Shown piece by piece: positions 34,901 to 48,103 of a DNA stretch of 64,000 bases. Numbering within the stretch: the stretch's first letter is position 1; the number at the start of each line of letters is the position of its first letter. The notes under the pieces are model-generated. The model saw only the letters and a list, made by a program, of their open reading frames with translations. It ran no database searches and had not been told where the DNA came from. The stretch is from Neelides folsomi (Eukaryota; Arthropoda; Collembola; Neelipleona; Neelidae): positions 56,321-120,320 of the forward strand of contig JAQGBZ010000192.1 of NCBI GenBank assembly GCA_034687125.1, read 5' to 3'. A program made the translations under genes and the position numbers.

Positions 34901-37496
34901 ACATTACATTATTGTAGTAAATTTAGGGTTGTGGAAGAAAACTCTGATAAATCTCTTTATTTAGTTAAAGGAAAATGACAGACGTTTGGATTGTTGGACA
35001 AGGCTTTTGTTAAATGAGTTAAATGAGAAATCAACTTGGGTTAGAAGAATTAATTGGTCTTTTTGTGGATGGGAGCACATGAGATTTGTTAAGTTGATCT
35101 TAAATTCCTTCCCTTAATCCTTCAGAGAATGAAACGGAGGTTCTTAATTTGTAAATGTAAATACAAAACCCGACTGACACTTTCTCCTCCTTCAATCGCC
35201 GCTGGAGTCCGCCCAATTAGTGAATGAACATCTTTTTTTCCTCCGCATCCTCTTTACACATCTCAATGCTCTGTCGGAATCTCATTTGCTTAATCAAATG
35301 GCTCTAATTACATCTAGAATCTCGATACATATCTAGATATATATCTCGATATACTCTCCAATGTTAAACGGGGGCAAATATGAAAATAATTAAAAACCAC
35401 GGGATCTTTATATCAATTAAGTCCATGATGCTTAAAAGTTCCAAGACAAAAAAACTCTGCATATCTCCTGCCTATAAAACTTCTATTCTCCGACTAGAAA
35501 TTTTTTTTACCGGTCTCGAATTTCCCATGAGAAAATTCCAGGGTTTTCGCCTTTGTAGTCTTCGATTCTTTTTTCCACATCAGGAGTTGCGACCTTGGGC
35601 TTGGAACCGCCAATGACCCCCGGTCGGATGCTCCCCGTTTCCTGATATCGGTTCAGGATTTTTGAGACGCAGCCGTGGGAGACGCGGAGTTGGCGGGAAA
35701 TAACGCACGGTCGGACTCCCGCCGCGGCCATTTCTACAATCTTGAGCCGGATGTGATTTGGCAAAGGGCGGCCGTTTATGAACACGCCGCCGAGTTGATT
35801 CACTCGTCCTTGACCTAACCACAAATAAATATTTTATTAACACTGAACTTGAATTTGGAATCGGCTTAATTCTGTCACTGTACTTATACATACTTATAAC
35901 TAGAAGAAATCTACAAGCAAGAATGTTAAAGGTATTTATGCCCATCATAACAAATCAATCTTCGTTCTAATTTTGCTAATAAATGAATCATCATTATTAC
36001 CATTATTATTGGTATAAGTACTCATTGTACCTAACAAGTACACAACACACAATATACAAATACATCTTACTGAGATAGTTAATAAAATTCAACTTGTTAG
36101 CATAATACTTTTATATGGAATATGTAACATACATACATACAATATACAAATACAAATCTGTTCTATAATAGTACATATACATTATGTATATTACAATAAT
36201 CGAAAATATTTATTACTAACTATATAAAGAGATATATGATATATGGAAGCACAGCTTAAGTATACTCTTATTATTAGTTATAAGTACATAGCTAAATAGT
36301 TTTATATGTGTAATAATAAGGCATCAACAAGACTCTTGGATTCTTTGTGTTGGTTATTCATAATTTGATAACTTGCAAAAATTTTATTAAATAGGAAGCT
36401 CATATTCTTGAGAAATTTACTGATAAGAAATTTAATTGGCAAATTTGTAATAATGCGACTTTGTGCGAGATCCTGATGGTGGAAATTTAGAATTATTGGC
36501 TCAATTGTTTAGTTTTATAAATTTTATATATAAATTTATATTTATTCCTCCTCCTTCAACAGAGGACGATAGAAATAGAACAAGTGATGTGAATTTGTAA
36601 GATTTGATCTCGGCAAACCCTTGGCGACACTAGTCTTTAAATCTACAATTATCTCGATTGTGTGTGGACGGATGGACTGGGAGAATTTCATGGCTCATTC
36701 CATCAATGAGTGTTTGGTTGTAAACGAAGAAGGAGCCTTGAGGGCCATTTGGGACAATCGGAGATTAGAAGCTTGAAATTTGGTCCCACCGTAAAAACCT
36801 CTTCATTCATCATTTCTTGGTGTTCCAGTCAAAGAGGCACTTTGATTCTTTACACCCCTGAACTTGACGACTCTCTCAGGTCCCAACATACAAGGGCCTT
36901 TTAAGAAAACAATTGTAAACAGATGGGGGTTAAATGTTCGGGGATTACAACCTTCAACATATTACACAACATGGGAGATTTGTTGGACAAATTTGGGCTC
37001 ACATATTTATACTGTGGTGAGTATTAGTAGTGCCACAACACGTTCAGAGAACCCGAATATGAATACCAAAATGGTATTTTGTCCATACAATATCACAATG
37101 TATGTATTTAATTTAAAACTTACTTAACACTTAAAAGTTAATATTCAACACTTAAGTTTACAATATACTTAAAAAACTAAACTCGGTATTTATATGAATT
37201 CATACAATTACATATATAAATAATAAAATTTCCCTTCCTTGTCTTATTGAGATAAAACTCCTACATATAGTTATGGTAGATACATATGTATTTGTTAGGA
37301 GAATCTGAATCTGAAACTCGGGAATTTAAAAAATGTAAAATAATGATCCCTCATGTAACGTTTATTGTAAATTAGCTCTTCTCTCACAAACATAATAGTA
37401 TTTATACAAGGTGAATGATTTTTAATATAGAAACTTACCTTGGAAAGGATATCCTGCAAAACACGGTCGCATCATGGCGATATTCGTAACAGTCAT
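31927..37496 (-). CDS. Pax3/7: Pax3/7 transcription factor (gooseberry/pairberry type), copy 2
   Basis: Seven exons (37439-37496, 35511-35814, 34707-34825, 33383-33582, 33181-33319, 32868-33025, 31927-32100) give 383 aa. Exons 1, 2 and 4 have the same lengths as in copy 1 (58, 304, 200 nt) and all phases agree. Residues 1-19 are identical to copy 1, the paired domain covers about 20-147, and the homeodomain is 182-241 with Ser50 at residue 231. The tail after the homeodomain is shorter than in copy 1 and ends FYSWY. As in copy 1, no octapeptide is visible between the domains. It is a nuclear DNA-binding regulator; overlapping patterning or neural roles with copy 1 are expected from the family. 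The exon 2 donor is GTAAAA, better than in copy 1. Confidence 0.97.
35815..37438. other. Intron 1 of Pax3/7 copy 2
   Basis: A 1.6-kb intron, AT-rich except for a GC-richer block at about 36580-36910. That block has no recognised coding content and is a possible intronic regulatory element. Confidence 0.4.
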
Positions 37497-39292
37497 GTCG
37501 GGCGGGTCCAGGTTGTTTTCAATTATTTTTAATTTGCCAAATAGAAAATCTATTGGCAAATCCGAGTGAACCAAAACAAAATCTCCTAAAATCCGGAGTT
37601 GTAGAAGAAACTTAAATAACTTTGTTTAAAAGAACGTTGTTTAAAAAGAACGTTTTTGAAAAAGCTTGGTTTTTTGACTGGTTTGGATCAACAGGTTGAG
37701 GATTGGAGGGAGTCTGATCTTGATGCGGTTTGGGGAGAGGGCCAACGTCGAGTGGGAAGAGGCCATAGAGCTTCGCTCCTGCTTGGGACCTCATTGGGCC
37801 AAAGGAGGAGTTTTCTCATCCCTTTATGAAACGATGTAGTAAATGGAATTGGTAGTTTTGGGGTGCAGAATCCGCAAACGGCAGCTGCGGCCCCCGGAGA
37901 GTCCGTCAAAGCAATTAAAAGGGCAGAAAGACAATGGGAACTTCCGCCGCCGATCCAACCCGCCTCTTTATTTCCCATCCTGCTTGGTCATCTTCTCTGA
38001 AGAGGCGCCCGGGACAAAGGGACCATCTGGGATCTTCTCAATTGACCTCATGAAATTGCCAAAGTGGTGTAATTAATTAATTGAATCCTCACTTCCTCTT
38101 AATCATCTCCTTGTGAAAGAGTCTCGGTGTTTGAACTCGATCTTTACACCAATTGAATCTATAATCCCCATTGATCATCTTTGCCCTTTGAGACACCATT
38201 TGACTCATTTTCTCACCTCTGTTTCTCCGTCTCATCCCCTTGAATAGGAAAACCCCATGTGCGTGCCTTCTTCGCCCTCATCCAAATCTCATTCCAAAGT
38301 TCAACCGACCTCAAATCTCCACTCAAACAAAAATACAATTTACAATCACGTTAAACCAATTTGACTATTTATCCATTTAAACCATACGTATCTCGTTTGA
38401 AATAAATTCAATTGGAATATACCATACCTGGTTAGTTACAATACCTGCCAATTATAAAACTTATACTCTATGTATTGTACTATACAGTCATCTTTGAAAC
38501 TTTGAATGAATAAGTAGTGTAATGTATTAATTATGGTATATTTATGTAGTATATGTATATGGTACACATAATTTGGTACACTCGAATTCTTTTTATTTAT
38601 AAACATTAAATATGTATTGATTAAATAGCTTCTGTGGTCTTTTTCACATTCAATTCACATAAGAAGTGTAAATTTATTGATTGATAATTTTATCATTGTT
38701 CTTAATGTAATCCCATGCTAAATCAAGTATTTAGGCATAGATATGTATTATATCAATGAATAATTGTAAGAATAGTAATTTTGGGTTTTTATTTGAATGA
38801 ATAAACTTAATTATAATATGCAATATCAGCAATATGTATCATAAGTATGTATTACTAATAAGTAAGTATGTTATAGATGCAAACTTGTAATTAAGTATTT
38901 AAAATATACTGAATAAATATATATGCAGAATATTAGATATTTTAAATAAAAATAGTATTTTAAATAAAATGAACTTCACATTAAAAATGTATTGATTTTA
39001 ATTCTTCTTCGTTCAAATTTTGTATTAGATATTTAAACATACCTACATATATTAAAGAATGTGTAAGTAGAGAGAAAGCATTGGTGAAGGTATCTTGAAT
39101 ATATCTGTATTTAAGAACTTCGCATTTAAAACATCATCAATTATAACAAATCAAATTTAATGTCTAACAGTCTAAAAGCAGATTAACTTAGATTTCAGCC
39201 AAGCCAAGATAAAAGATTAGAGATTTTTAAAAGCAATAAATCCTATTGCGTCCAAAAATATGAATTTTGCAATAGTAGTCGTTTGGAGGAAT
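37497..39292. promoter_or_regulatory. Upstream region of Pax3/7 copy 2
   Basis: GC-rich from about 37640 to 38330, then AT-rich up to the IGBP1 stop codon. The GC-rich part is the likely promoter-proximal region of copy 2. No exon or core promoter motif was assigned. Confidence 0.4.
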
Positions 39293-40748
39293 TTAACTCC
39301 TATTGGCTCGATTTCCCCACCCGGCTCTGTGCGTGTCCTTGTAGTCGTCTTTAGCTCTTTGTCTCGAGAGATATTCTGGGTCATCGGTTTCTTCCAGCAA
39401 GTCTTTGTCCTCTGCAGGAGGCGGCGGGGCCGAGGGCGTTTTTGAGGTGGGCCATTCTCCGCTCTCCTCCCGCTGCTTTCGCATCTCCTCTACGGTGTAA
39501 ATGGGGAGCGAAGGATACCCGGCTCCGAAGATCTTCTTTTGAGTGGCATTTCGGGTAATGATGAAAGTTTGGATTGGTTTCCTCGCGGATGGTTTCGCGT
39601 CTCCAGCTCCTCTGTTCCGCTCTCCGAAGTCGACCATTTCCAATTCTCGGAAAACACCTTCGAGATCGGCCTCTGCTCCATTACATGCCCTTCGCAGGGT
39701 GGTAAGGTAGAGCTCTTGAATGATTTCTGGATCCATGACATGACCTGCCTAAAATTATAAAAACATCATTATTTAAAATATTTATCCAATATAGCTGTAA
39801 TAACTATTATAACAGTAATAATATGTTAATTAATAAATATTAAAATTTTAATGTTTAAAATATTTTTAATTAAAGTTCAAAATAACTGTTGAGTTTAAAA
39901 TAAAAGTAAAAATTATTAATAACAAAATAATGTTATTGACTGTTGAATTTAAAATGTATAAATAATGTTTATTGAGAACTCACCCCTTGAATTTCTTGGC
40001 ATCGTTTGATCTGAGCCTCAAGAAGTTTGTTCTCTTTGAGCTTTGCAATTTTGTAAGCTCTGTTCTCTTGAGGAGTTCTAGGAATCGCATCTTCGTGGAT
40101 GATTTTGGGAGAGGCGGAAATGATCCCATAGTCGGCCAGACGTTGGATGTAATCTTGAAAATACGTTTGAGCTACTTGACATACTTGTCGTCGATCTTCG
40201 GTGATCTTTAGTAGCCACAGCGTTCCGAGCATGTATGGGAGAAGGAGAAATTTCAATTCTTCGGGATTCACTTCTTCGTACGACTCGTTTACGCTGAACA
40301 TGTCAAGGGCCGAAATAGTCTCTGTGAGCTCTTCGAGAGTCTTAATACATGAGTCAATCCTCCCCTATACAAATAAATAATGGTTGAATTATGAAATGGA
40401 ATTAAATAGATTAAATAATTGACTACGATTACACACATAAAGATATAGGACAGTTTAGAAATTGAAAGTGGTTCAATGAGCTGGAGGAAAAAATCGATCA
40501 AAAGTAATATACATACCAGAGTTATTAAAATATTAATAAAAATATAAAAGAGTTTAAGTTTAAAGAAATTATATAAATGAGGAATGGGCGTTTATATTAT
40601 AAACTTGCAATTTAATTAAGATTGAGTAACTTCTGACCTGGATTGTAGGAGTTGAGTCTGAGTCGACAATGGAGTGGAAATCTTCGCACGTTCGATCAAA
40701 TCGATTTGAAAGCGTCTCCAGACGCTTCTCTCCATCAGTGATCGACAT
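39293..40748 (-). CDS. IGBP1: Immunoglobulin-binding protein 1 / Tap42 (alpha4), PP2A regulator
   Basis: Three exons (40638-40748, 39984-40364, 39293-39748), all phase 0, give 315 aa; human IGBP1 is 339. Tap42/alpha4 binds free catalytic subunits of PP2A, PP4 and PP6 in the cytosol and is a TOR-pathway effector in yeast. The N-terminal two thirds is helical (FLLLPYMLGTLWL, RRQVCQVAQTYFQDYIQRL, LLEAQIKRCQEIQG), matching the TPR-like domain. The C-terminal landmark FGAGYPSLPIYTVEE follows an IITRN stretch, as in animal IGBP1. The end is acidic then basic (DDPEYLSRQRAKDDYKDTH). The start at 40748 (MSITDGEK) is the only ATG in an open frame. Confidence 0.95.
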
Positions 40749-41750
40749 AGCTTAATTAATTATTGGGAAAATTGACTCGTAAATTTACAAATAACGACCA
40801 ATTAAAATTGAAATAGTTATTGAAGGCTGTTTTCGATAAATCCCGCCTTCCTGAAAGATGCTCACCAGAATTTATTCCATCCTATTTCAAATGTCTCATT
40901 TGACCCCGTTGAGAATAGAAATTGAGAATTTATAGAATATTTAAGGTTAAGTTAGGTTTTAATTATTTTAAAAGTTTATTAGCCGAATTGTAATTAAAAT
41001 AAAATCTCATAGCTAAACAAATAATGGTTTAAATACGGATATAAAAATGCATTTGTATATAAGAATCCATATGATTTATTTTAAAAAGTTCGTAACAATC
41101 TCACAAACAGGAATTCAAATTAGTTAATCAATTTTATGCATCGTAAGGTATAAATACCTGAAAATATATATTTAAGAATTTAATATAATTTTTAGTACTT
41201 ATTTATATATCGTAAATGTAACTTAATTAAGATAAGGATTAACTTATCCTAATGACAATATTAGCAACGTAGTAAGGATAAGAACAAGAAAACATTTAAC
41301 AAACAACTTTAAATTTTCGAACATGTATAAATATAAATATATTAGTTATCAATCACAGTAGCACAGTATATCCAATCAAACACAGTTAAATTACACATTT
41401 ATGATTAATTATGATAATTCAATAACTTGAAATCAATTCAGCTTACATCATTTCACACAATACTTAATAATATTTATCTAATTTTCATTGATGAAGACTT
41501 GTATGTGAACATTTAATAATATTAGTATTATACAATATATTATTTTTTTATATTAAAAGAAATCGAATCATATGATTTGAAATTAAGTATATTAAAAAGA
41601 TCCGAGATGTTTCGTTAAAATATTTTTACACGAATACAATTTCTCAAAGTGGGTCTAATAGACAATTTATTCTATATCTGATATAGGCATATAAATGTTT
41701 AGTTGTGTGGTTCGCAAAAGACTTCATCTTGAGAAATCTCATTGGCACTT
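40749..41750. other. AT-rich intergenic DNA between IGBP1 and LAMTOR1
   Basis: About 1 kb. A modestly GC-richer segment at 40840-40900 lies just upstream of IGBP1 and could be promoter. No other exon or repeat family was recognised. Confidence 0.5.
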
Positions 41751-42521
41751 TCAGTCTGAAACGGCAGCGACGGCCTGTTGGCCGCCAAAACGAACAACAA
41801 GATCTTCGCTGTGTTCAACAGCAATGGACTGAAGGGATTTTTCCACTTCTTCCATGGCCCATTCCATCTATTTAAATCGGGCATTAATTAAAATCATTAC
41901 AAGTAATTTACAACTATCCCAGAGATGTCAAAATCCTATTTTACCAATTTGACATCTTCGGCGGAGATGTCAGGTGCTGACAAGTGTTTTTCGGGATGGG
42001 GCACGTCCATGAGGAGATGACTCGGGAGTCTCAACAAGCTTGGCGAAAGATTCTGGACTTTTTGAAGATAATGTCTGGTCCTCTCTTGGAACTCTCTCTG
42101 GTCCAGTGAGTGAGAGCCTGAGCCGGAGACGTCAATCATGGCCGATGCCGTTTCCTGAAGGATTCTCGCCAATTCGTCTTCTTGGCCTCGGCCAGTCGTT
42201 TGCTCGCCCGTTGGGCTTGTTACTTCAAACTCACTATATGAAATCATTTATTATTAAATATGAGTAAATATAAATAGTCGTTATATACAAGTAGTAATAG
42301 TTAATGTATAATTTAAACAGTTTTATTTAAATGCAAACCTGTTTGGAATTCTGATAACTGGAGTTGAATTGCTGACAGGATCACGAAGTAATTGTGTTCT
42401 CTCGCTCGAATCCCCAACCTAAAAATTATCAAGAAATTAAAATTAAAATATTAGAATTTTAATAGAGAATTGAATGGCCAACCTGGTCATCGTCATCATT
42501 GCAGCTAAAGCAGCACCCCAT
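41751..42521 (-). CDS. LAMTOR1: Ragulator complex protein LAMTOR1 (p18)
   Basis: Four exons (42483-42521, 42339-42418, 41945-42233, 41751-41867) give 174 aa; human LAMTOR1 is 161. LAMTOR1 anchors the Ragulator complex to late endosomes and lysosomes, where Ragulator recruits Rag GTPases and mTORC1. MGCC at the N-terminus is the myristoylation/palmitoylation anchor. SERTQLL is the acidic-dileucine-type sorting region. The helical wrap around other subunits includes ELARILQETASAMIDV, SHSLDQREFQERTRHYLQK, and the final EDLVVRFG close to the end. A second in-frame ATG lies two codons upstream (42525-42527); the downstream ATG is chosen because Gly2 is required for myristoylation. About ten residues extend past VVRFG compared with the family. 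Confidence 0.93.
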
Positions 42522-42527
42522 TTTCAT

Positions 42528-43667
42528 GGTGTGGTTAATAAATTAAAGATTAAAGACGATGACACAATTCATGGGCCCAACATTTAAAGGAGTAAATATA
42601 AATCCTCAACTTATTTTGAAACTCCTCTTTACAAGGAGGAAGAATGCAAGGTGGAGCCACAGACTTCTTTCGCAATTCACATCTAAATCTATATAAAATC
42701 AAAATGCAATGCATTCTTCTGTCCACACTCAATTTAATCTTTAATTAAACATCTTGACTTCATTGTTTAAATAATTGGCTTTTTATTCATTATGATCAAT
42801 TAGATAATATATTTGCAATTAACCAACTCAGGATTTTGAAAAAAAAGAGTGATGGAGATCATTTATTGGCTTGGCCTATCTGCTTCTGCTCATACCGAAT
42901 ACATTTCCTATTTATGTGTGTATGTAATATAATATAAGAGAAAAAACAAAACAAGTAAACGTTACAAGTAAACGTTAGCTATTTAAATCCATTTAAAATA
43001 TTAACATTAAGTTAGTTAGTCATTAACTCCAACTTATGAAAATTTACTCTTATCAAATTACAGGTCAAACAAATGTGTTTAATACTTACAATTTATTCTA
43101 TATTTGTAATTCACGAAGGAAATAAAAAAATTAATCGGTCATCGCTTCATAAGGTCATTTCAATCTACAAGTGAGATACGAACTAAAAAAATTATATTTT
43201 TACTATACATTCCAATTACTAAATATACCATATTTTATATAACTTAATAAATACACAATGATACTTATTATGATTCTTTGAGAGTAATTATGACTTATTG
43301 TTAATGGTATTATATTAATAATTCTATTTAAGGTTACCTGGGTCAAAAATCATAGACATTGGTGATACTCCTGAAGTTCCTATTTACCTTCTACATCAAA
43401 TCAGCCTGGTTTTTCTTCACATGAGAAAGAGTTGACATTCTTGACACACTTCCTTGACTTCTTGCCTCGTGTCGACTGGTTGCCAACAGGTTATACATTT
43501 AACAATTCAATTGTACTCTTAGCTTACACTAACTAACTACCAACTGAATAAAATGATAAGAATTTCCTATTTAGGATTAATTCTATCTTTAGGGGAACCT
43601 TAGCTTTTAATTAACAGAATATTTAGTGTGATTTGATTCATAATATTTGATTTTTAATTTATAGAAA
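42528..43667. promoter_or_regulatory. Divergent intergenic region LAMTOR1 / PRODH2-like
   Basis: The start codons point away from each other, so both promoters lie in this 1.1 kb. Sequence is AT-rich with slightly GC-richer parts at 42540-42720 and 43330-43490. No core promoter motif was assigned confidently. Confidence 0.45.
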
Positions 43668-46019
43668 ATGAGTTTTCTTTTGGTGCAAAGAAGTGTTCTT
43701 CATTCAATTAGAATTCCAAGTAGAAACTTGATGGTTACTCCAATTGCAATTGTTTCTTCAAGTTCAAATGAAATTCGAAGACCGATAAGTTCAGATAGGA
43801 AGAAACTTCCTGGTTCTTGGATCCGTATTGGAGAATATTACCCTCATCTTTTAAAACATCTAACGACATTCCAAATTATCCGTGCTTTTCTCGTTCTCCG
43901 TTTATGCTCCTCAAATTTCATTGTGGATAACAGTTTAAAAGTAACATATATGGATAAATCTTTTAAGATTTTAATATTTGTAAATATTAAATGCAAAATA
44001 TATTTTGGAATTAATTTTTTTAATTTTAGCTATTCAATCTATCAAAGAAGTTTGGAATTTTTGGAACATGGATAGTTCGTAAAACGTTCTTTGATCAATT
44101 TGTTGGCGGCGACAATCTCCAACGAATGTCACAAGTTGTACTTGGCATGCAGAAAAGGAATCTCCAACTCATGGTGGCTCCTGTTCTGGAAGAAGATGTA
44201 AATGATAAGAAATCACTAAAGTAATGTACTTATTAGATATTTAATACTTAATTAACTAATTACTAATTTTCTTTCAATTGAGAATATACCAACAATTTAG
44301 AACATAAATATCATGAAAACATTTTATATACAGATATACCAATATGTATTTATCATAAAATTTTAAAATTTTTTTTAATTGCAGAACTAAATATGATGAT
44401 AACATGAATTCTTTTCTTAAACTAGCTGATATGACAGCTTCTTTAGAAAATAATAGACCAATTTTACAATTGAAAATTTCAGCTCTTATTCCACCAGCGG
44501 TTTTGGTATGAAAATCTTATGACCTTTAAGAAATACGGATAAAACGATATCTTATAAATAAAATATCTAATTGTATGTATTATAATACCGTAATGATATT
44601 TGTATATAAAGGAAGAAGTGTCCATTGTAATTTCCAGAAACTTGACCAATGGGAAAAACGAGAAAGAAGAACATGCCAAAATAATTGAATCAGTTTGCAA
44701 TTCAATAGAGAATCAAAATGCCTTGAAGCTTCAATTAACTGACGAATACACAAATTACTTTTTTGATGGACTTATTCGAGCTGAGGAAATTGGTAAAACA
44801 TCATTTTAACATTAATTATAATTATTCACAATACATTATATATTAAAATGTACAAAGATAAATTAATTAAGATAAGATATGAAATATATTAATTTGGTAT
44901 TGATATTATCTTTGATAGCCAAACGAGCCAGATCACTAAATCTGTATATTCTTGTTGATGCGGAATTTTGGTCTTGCAGGCTCGCAATTTCCCTCATTGC
45001 ACAAGTCCTTATGTCTCGGCATAACAGAGGAAACGATGGTTTATTTGGAAATACAATTCAGGCTTATCTAAAGGTGTCACTATTGTTATCCTAATTCATT
45101 TATCATATTATTTAATTAATGTTCATCAGGGTGCACCAGAGCGAGTTGAAGATGAATTTGACATTATCACTCGACTTCTTGGTGCTAATTGGTTTGGAAA
45201 AATTGTAAGACATTTTAATTTAAAACAAGAGTTTGTACCGTGTTAAGTTATATCACCCATATACATACTTAGAACGTGTATAAATTAATTTAATTAAATT
45301 TATCTAATTAAAATAATCTAATTAAGTTAATCTAATTAAATTATAAAATGTTATTAATTACAATATTAGGTAATAATTTTAAAGGTTCGGGGAGCATATC
45401 TTGACCAAGAACGTGATCTTGCTTTACAACGCAGATACTCAGACCCAACATGCTCAAATTATACAGAAACAAATTCATCTTACGACAAGTTGAATAGAAA
45501 TTAATGTAAAACTCAAATTTAAATGTTTATTTTATTTTTAGGGCCGTTATAAAAATCCTTCATCGTTTGCCTCAATCTTCTTCTCATCTCGTTGTTGCAA
45601 CCCACAATGAATGGTCAATTAGAAGTGCAGCAGATTGCATGAAAAATCTATCACTCACAAACCAACACGTTTCATTTGCCCAAATTTATGGAATGGCGGA
45701 TTATCTTTCTGGGCCGTTGGTTGACGCGGGTTATTCGGTTTATAAATCAACACCTTATGGAAATCTTGAATCGGCGATGCCATGTAATTTCACCTTAAAA
45801 CTAACCTTCACTTTTTATTTAATTAAGCTAAGCTTACTTGCTCACTTTACTTACTGTATTATTTTAATATAAATTAAAATTTAATTTTGAAAATGACTTC
45901 TTAAAATTTTTCCAGATCTCTCAAGACGTGCTTCTGAAAATAAATCAGTTCTGAGTGGTGCTCGAGAAGAACGAAAAATGCTTTCAAATGAACTTTCAGC
46001 TCGATTGCTTAAGAAATGA
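43668..46019 (+). CDS. PRODH2: Proline dehydrogenase family, PRODH2-like (hydroxyproline dehydrogenase)
   Basis: Nine exons (43668-43940, 44030-44220, 44385-44505, 44612-44792, 44919-45073, 45130-45204, 45385-45488, 45542-45783, 45916-46019) give 481 aa. These mitochondrial FAD enzymes oxidise proline or trans-4-hydroxyproline to a pyrroline carboxylate. The first 45 residues are rich in Ser and Arg and lack acidic residues until Glu35, like a mitochondrial presequence. TIM-barrel landmarks are LYILVDAEFW, VRGAYLDQERDLA, VVATHNEWS, FAQIYGMADYLS and the substrate-site region VYKSTPYGNLESAMPYLSRR. The stretch SVLSGAREERKMLSNEL matches PRODH2 better than PRODH1. It converges with PRODH1. Exon 7 uses an unusual donor (GTTGAA). 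Substrate choice is inferred by similarity. Confidence 0.9.
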
Positions 46020-48103
46020 ATGAAATTCAAGACGTTGAATCGATCACAGATTTATTGTCACCTTGCCATTGAACAAAAGTCATTAGGAGACAACTGGTTG
46101 CAATTTACACACACTTGATATAATAATGACATTTAAAATCACTCAAAGGTTAAAATTATATACACAATGAAAAGTGAGTTACATTTCATATTTTAGACTT
46201 TTACATCTCCTATATTGAAAGTTACTTTATGAAAGAAAGAATGTTCAAACAAGGGGAAAAAGCCAGAAATGAATTTAAACACATTTAATTGTCAAGACTT
46301 TTCTTGTGCAAAAGGCAAGACCGTTGCTAACATGATAAAAACTTCGACTTGATTGACATTAAAGCCAGAATTCAATTATTTTTTATATTAAAACATGCAA
46401 GGCGTTAGGTACAATTTGAACGGACTCGCTTTCACATTAAAACATGATTTGTAAATGACAAAATAGCACACGAAGGAAATATGTAATTTTTTATCATAAA
46501 ACATTTCATTCTTACATTAATTATAAATAAAGTATTTAAGTAATAATTTTAATACTCAAGGTATATTGATTAGAAGTTAAGGCAACATTCAGTCACTAAT
46601 CGTAAATAATTAACTAATTTATTTACCTAATAATAATTTCTATAACATAACTACAATTTGGCTCAATCGTTCAACCACTTAATGTTATTTAAATTAATAA
46701 ACGCGATTAAAATTTATAGGCCTCGAAGAACCTTGATAAAATATAGACATAAGGATTAAAATACATCGAAGGTACGAGATTCCGTGAAGCATTTTACAGA
46801 TCTAACAAATTGACACAGTTTGAATACTTTTGTAATATTCTAATAATTCCTAACAACTTAATACTATTTATAAGCGTTCTCAATCTCATCTATAAATTAT
46901 ATTTTATAATATTTCAAAATTGCATGACAAGTTTCATATTTTGTGCTAATTGTAAATACGAGTACATTTATGTATCGCAATTAATGATGTAATACATGAG
47001 TAATATAATTTACAAATTAAATTGATATCGTTTTTTAAAAGGGATCTATTTAGTAGATCTATCTATCTTCTATTAAGTACACCTTCAATTTTATATTAAA
47101 AGGGAAAACTCCTACAAAAGTATTATAATTAAAATCCTCATCTATACAATTAGAATCATTTACTAAAAGAGCATCAAGTGTAATATCGAAATTAACGATA
47201 ATCAGTTGCTTTGTTCACTTATAATTTCCGTCGTACATTATTCTTAGAATAAAACAAGTCAAGTTTAAAAAGGAAACAAACGGAAAACGACTATTAAGTA
47301 GAATTTTAAATAATAATTTCATTTTTAAGGAAATGAGATTAAAAAGAATTCAAATTCTAACTTAATACTTTCCTTAAGCTAATAAGATTTAGGTTAAAAG
47401 AGTCGTAAATAAGAAATGATTTAAAATAAGTCTTGTTTAAAATACTACAAGGGTTAGGTTAGTACCTAAGTTGCAATCAAAATACTATGCACATACATAT
47501 TTCTAACATTCATTAGCAAGCATACAAATTTATATTCTTTCATTTGAGAATTAAATTCACTTCGTTTTGATAACTATCTAATGCATATAATTACAATTAC
47601 ATATTTGTATATATCTTACATTTAATCCTTTTATAATCTAATTTCACTATTTTAAGTTTCAACTAATAGGAGTTTCATCAAATATGAATTCAATTCCAAC
47701 ACTAAATAGATTGGGATTCTCCAATTCGGGTCACTGAAGTTTTGAACCAACACATGCATGTCATTTTTTTAAAACACATGTAAATTGCGTTAAAAGTTAA
47801 ATGGCACGAATTGGTTTTATTATAGTTATATTAATTGTAATGGTTTCATTACATGCAATTTGAAGGAGGGTTTGCAAAATTGCCACTAGATTTTTTATAT
47901 AGAAAGACTTTCTATTTTTGAGATTAAGAAGATATATTCCCCCTTTATCTAATCGAGATTCGAATCACGAGAAAATAATAAATTGTGAGAAAAGAAATAA
48001 TTGTAGAATAGATATAATATGATAGGCACCTGATTTAATAAAATATTGTTTCCCGGAAGAATAATTTTGTGGAAACTAATTTCATAATTTCATAATTGGA
48101 AAG
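46020..48103. other. AT-rich convergent gap between PRODH2-like and PRODH1
   Basis: About 2.1 kb between two stop codons. It is AT-rich throughout, probably including both 3' UTRs, with no recognised exon, RNA gene or repeat. AATAAA-like motifs are too common here to be assigned. Confidence 0.5.

Noticed and set aside
34532-34978. 148-codon + strand open frame
   Set aside because: It runs antisense across exon 3 of Pax3/7 copy 2 (34707-34825) and is a shadow of that exon plus intron.
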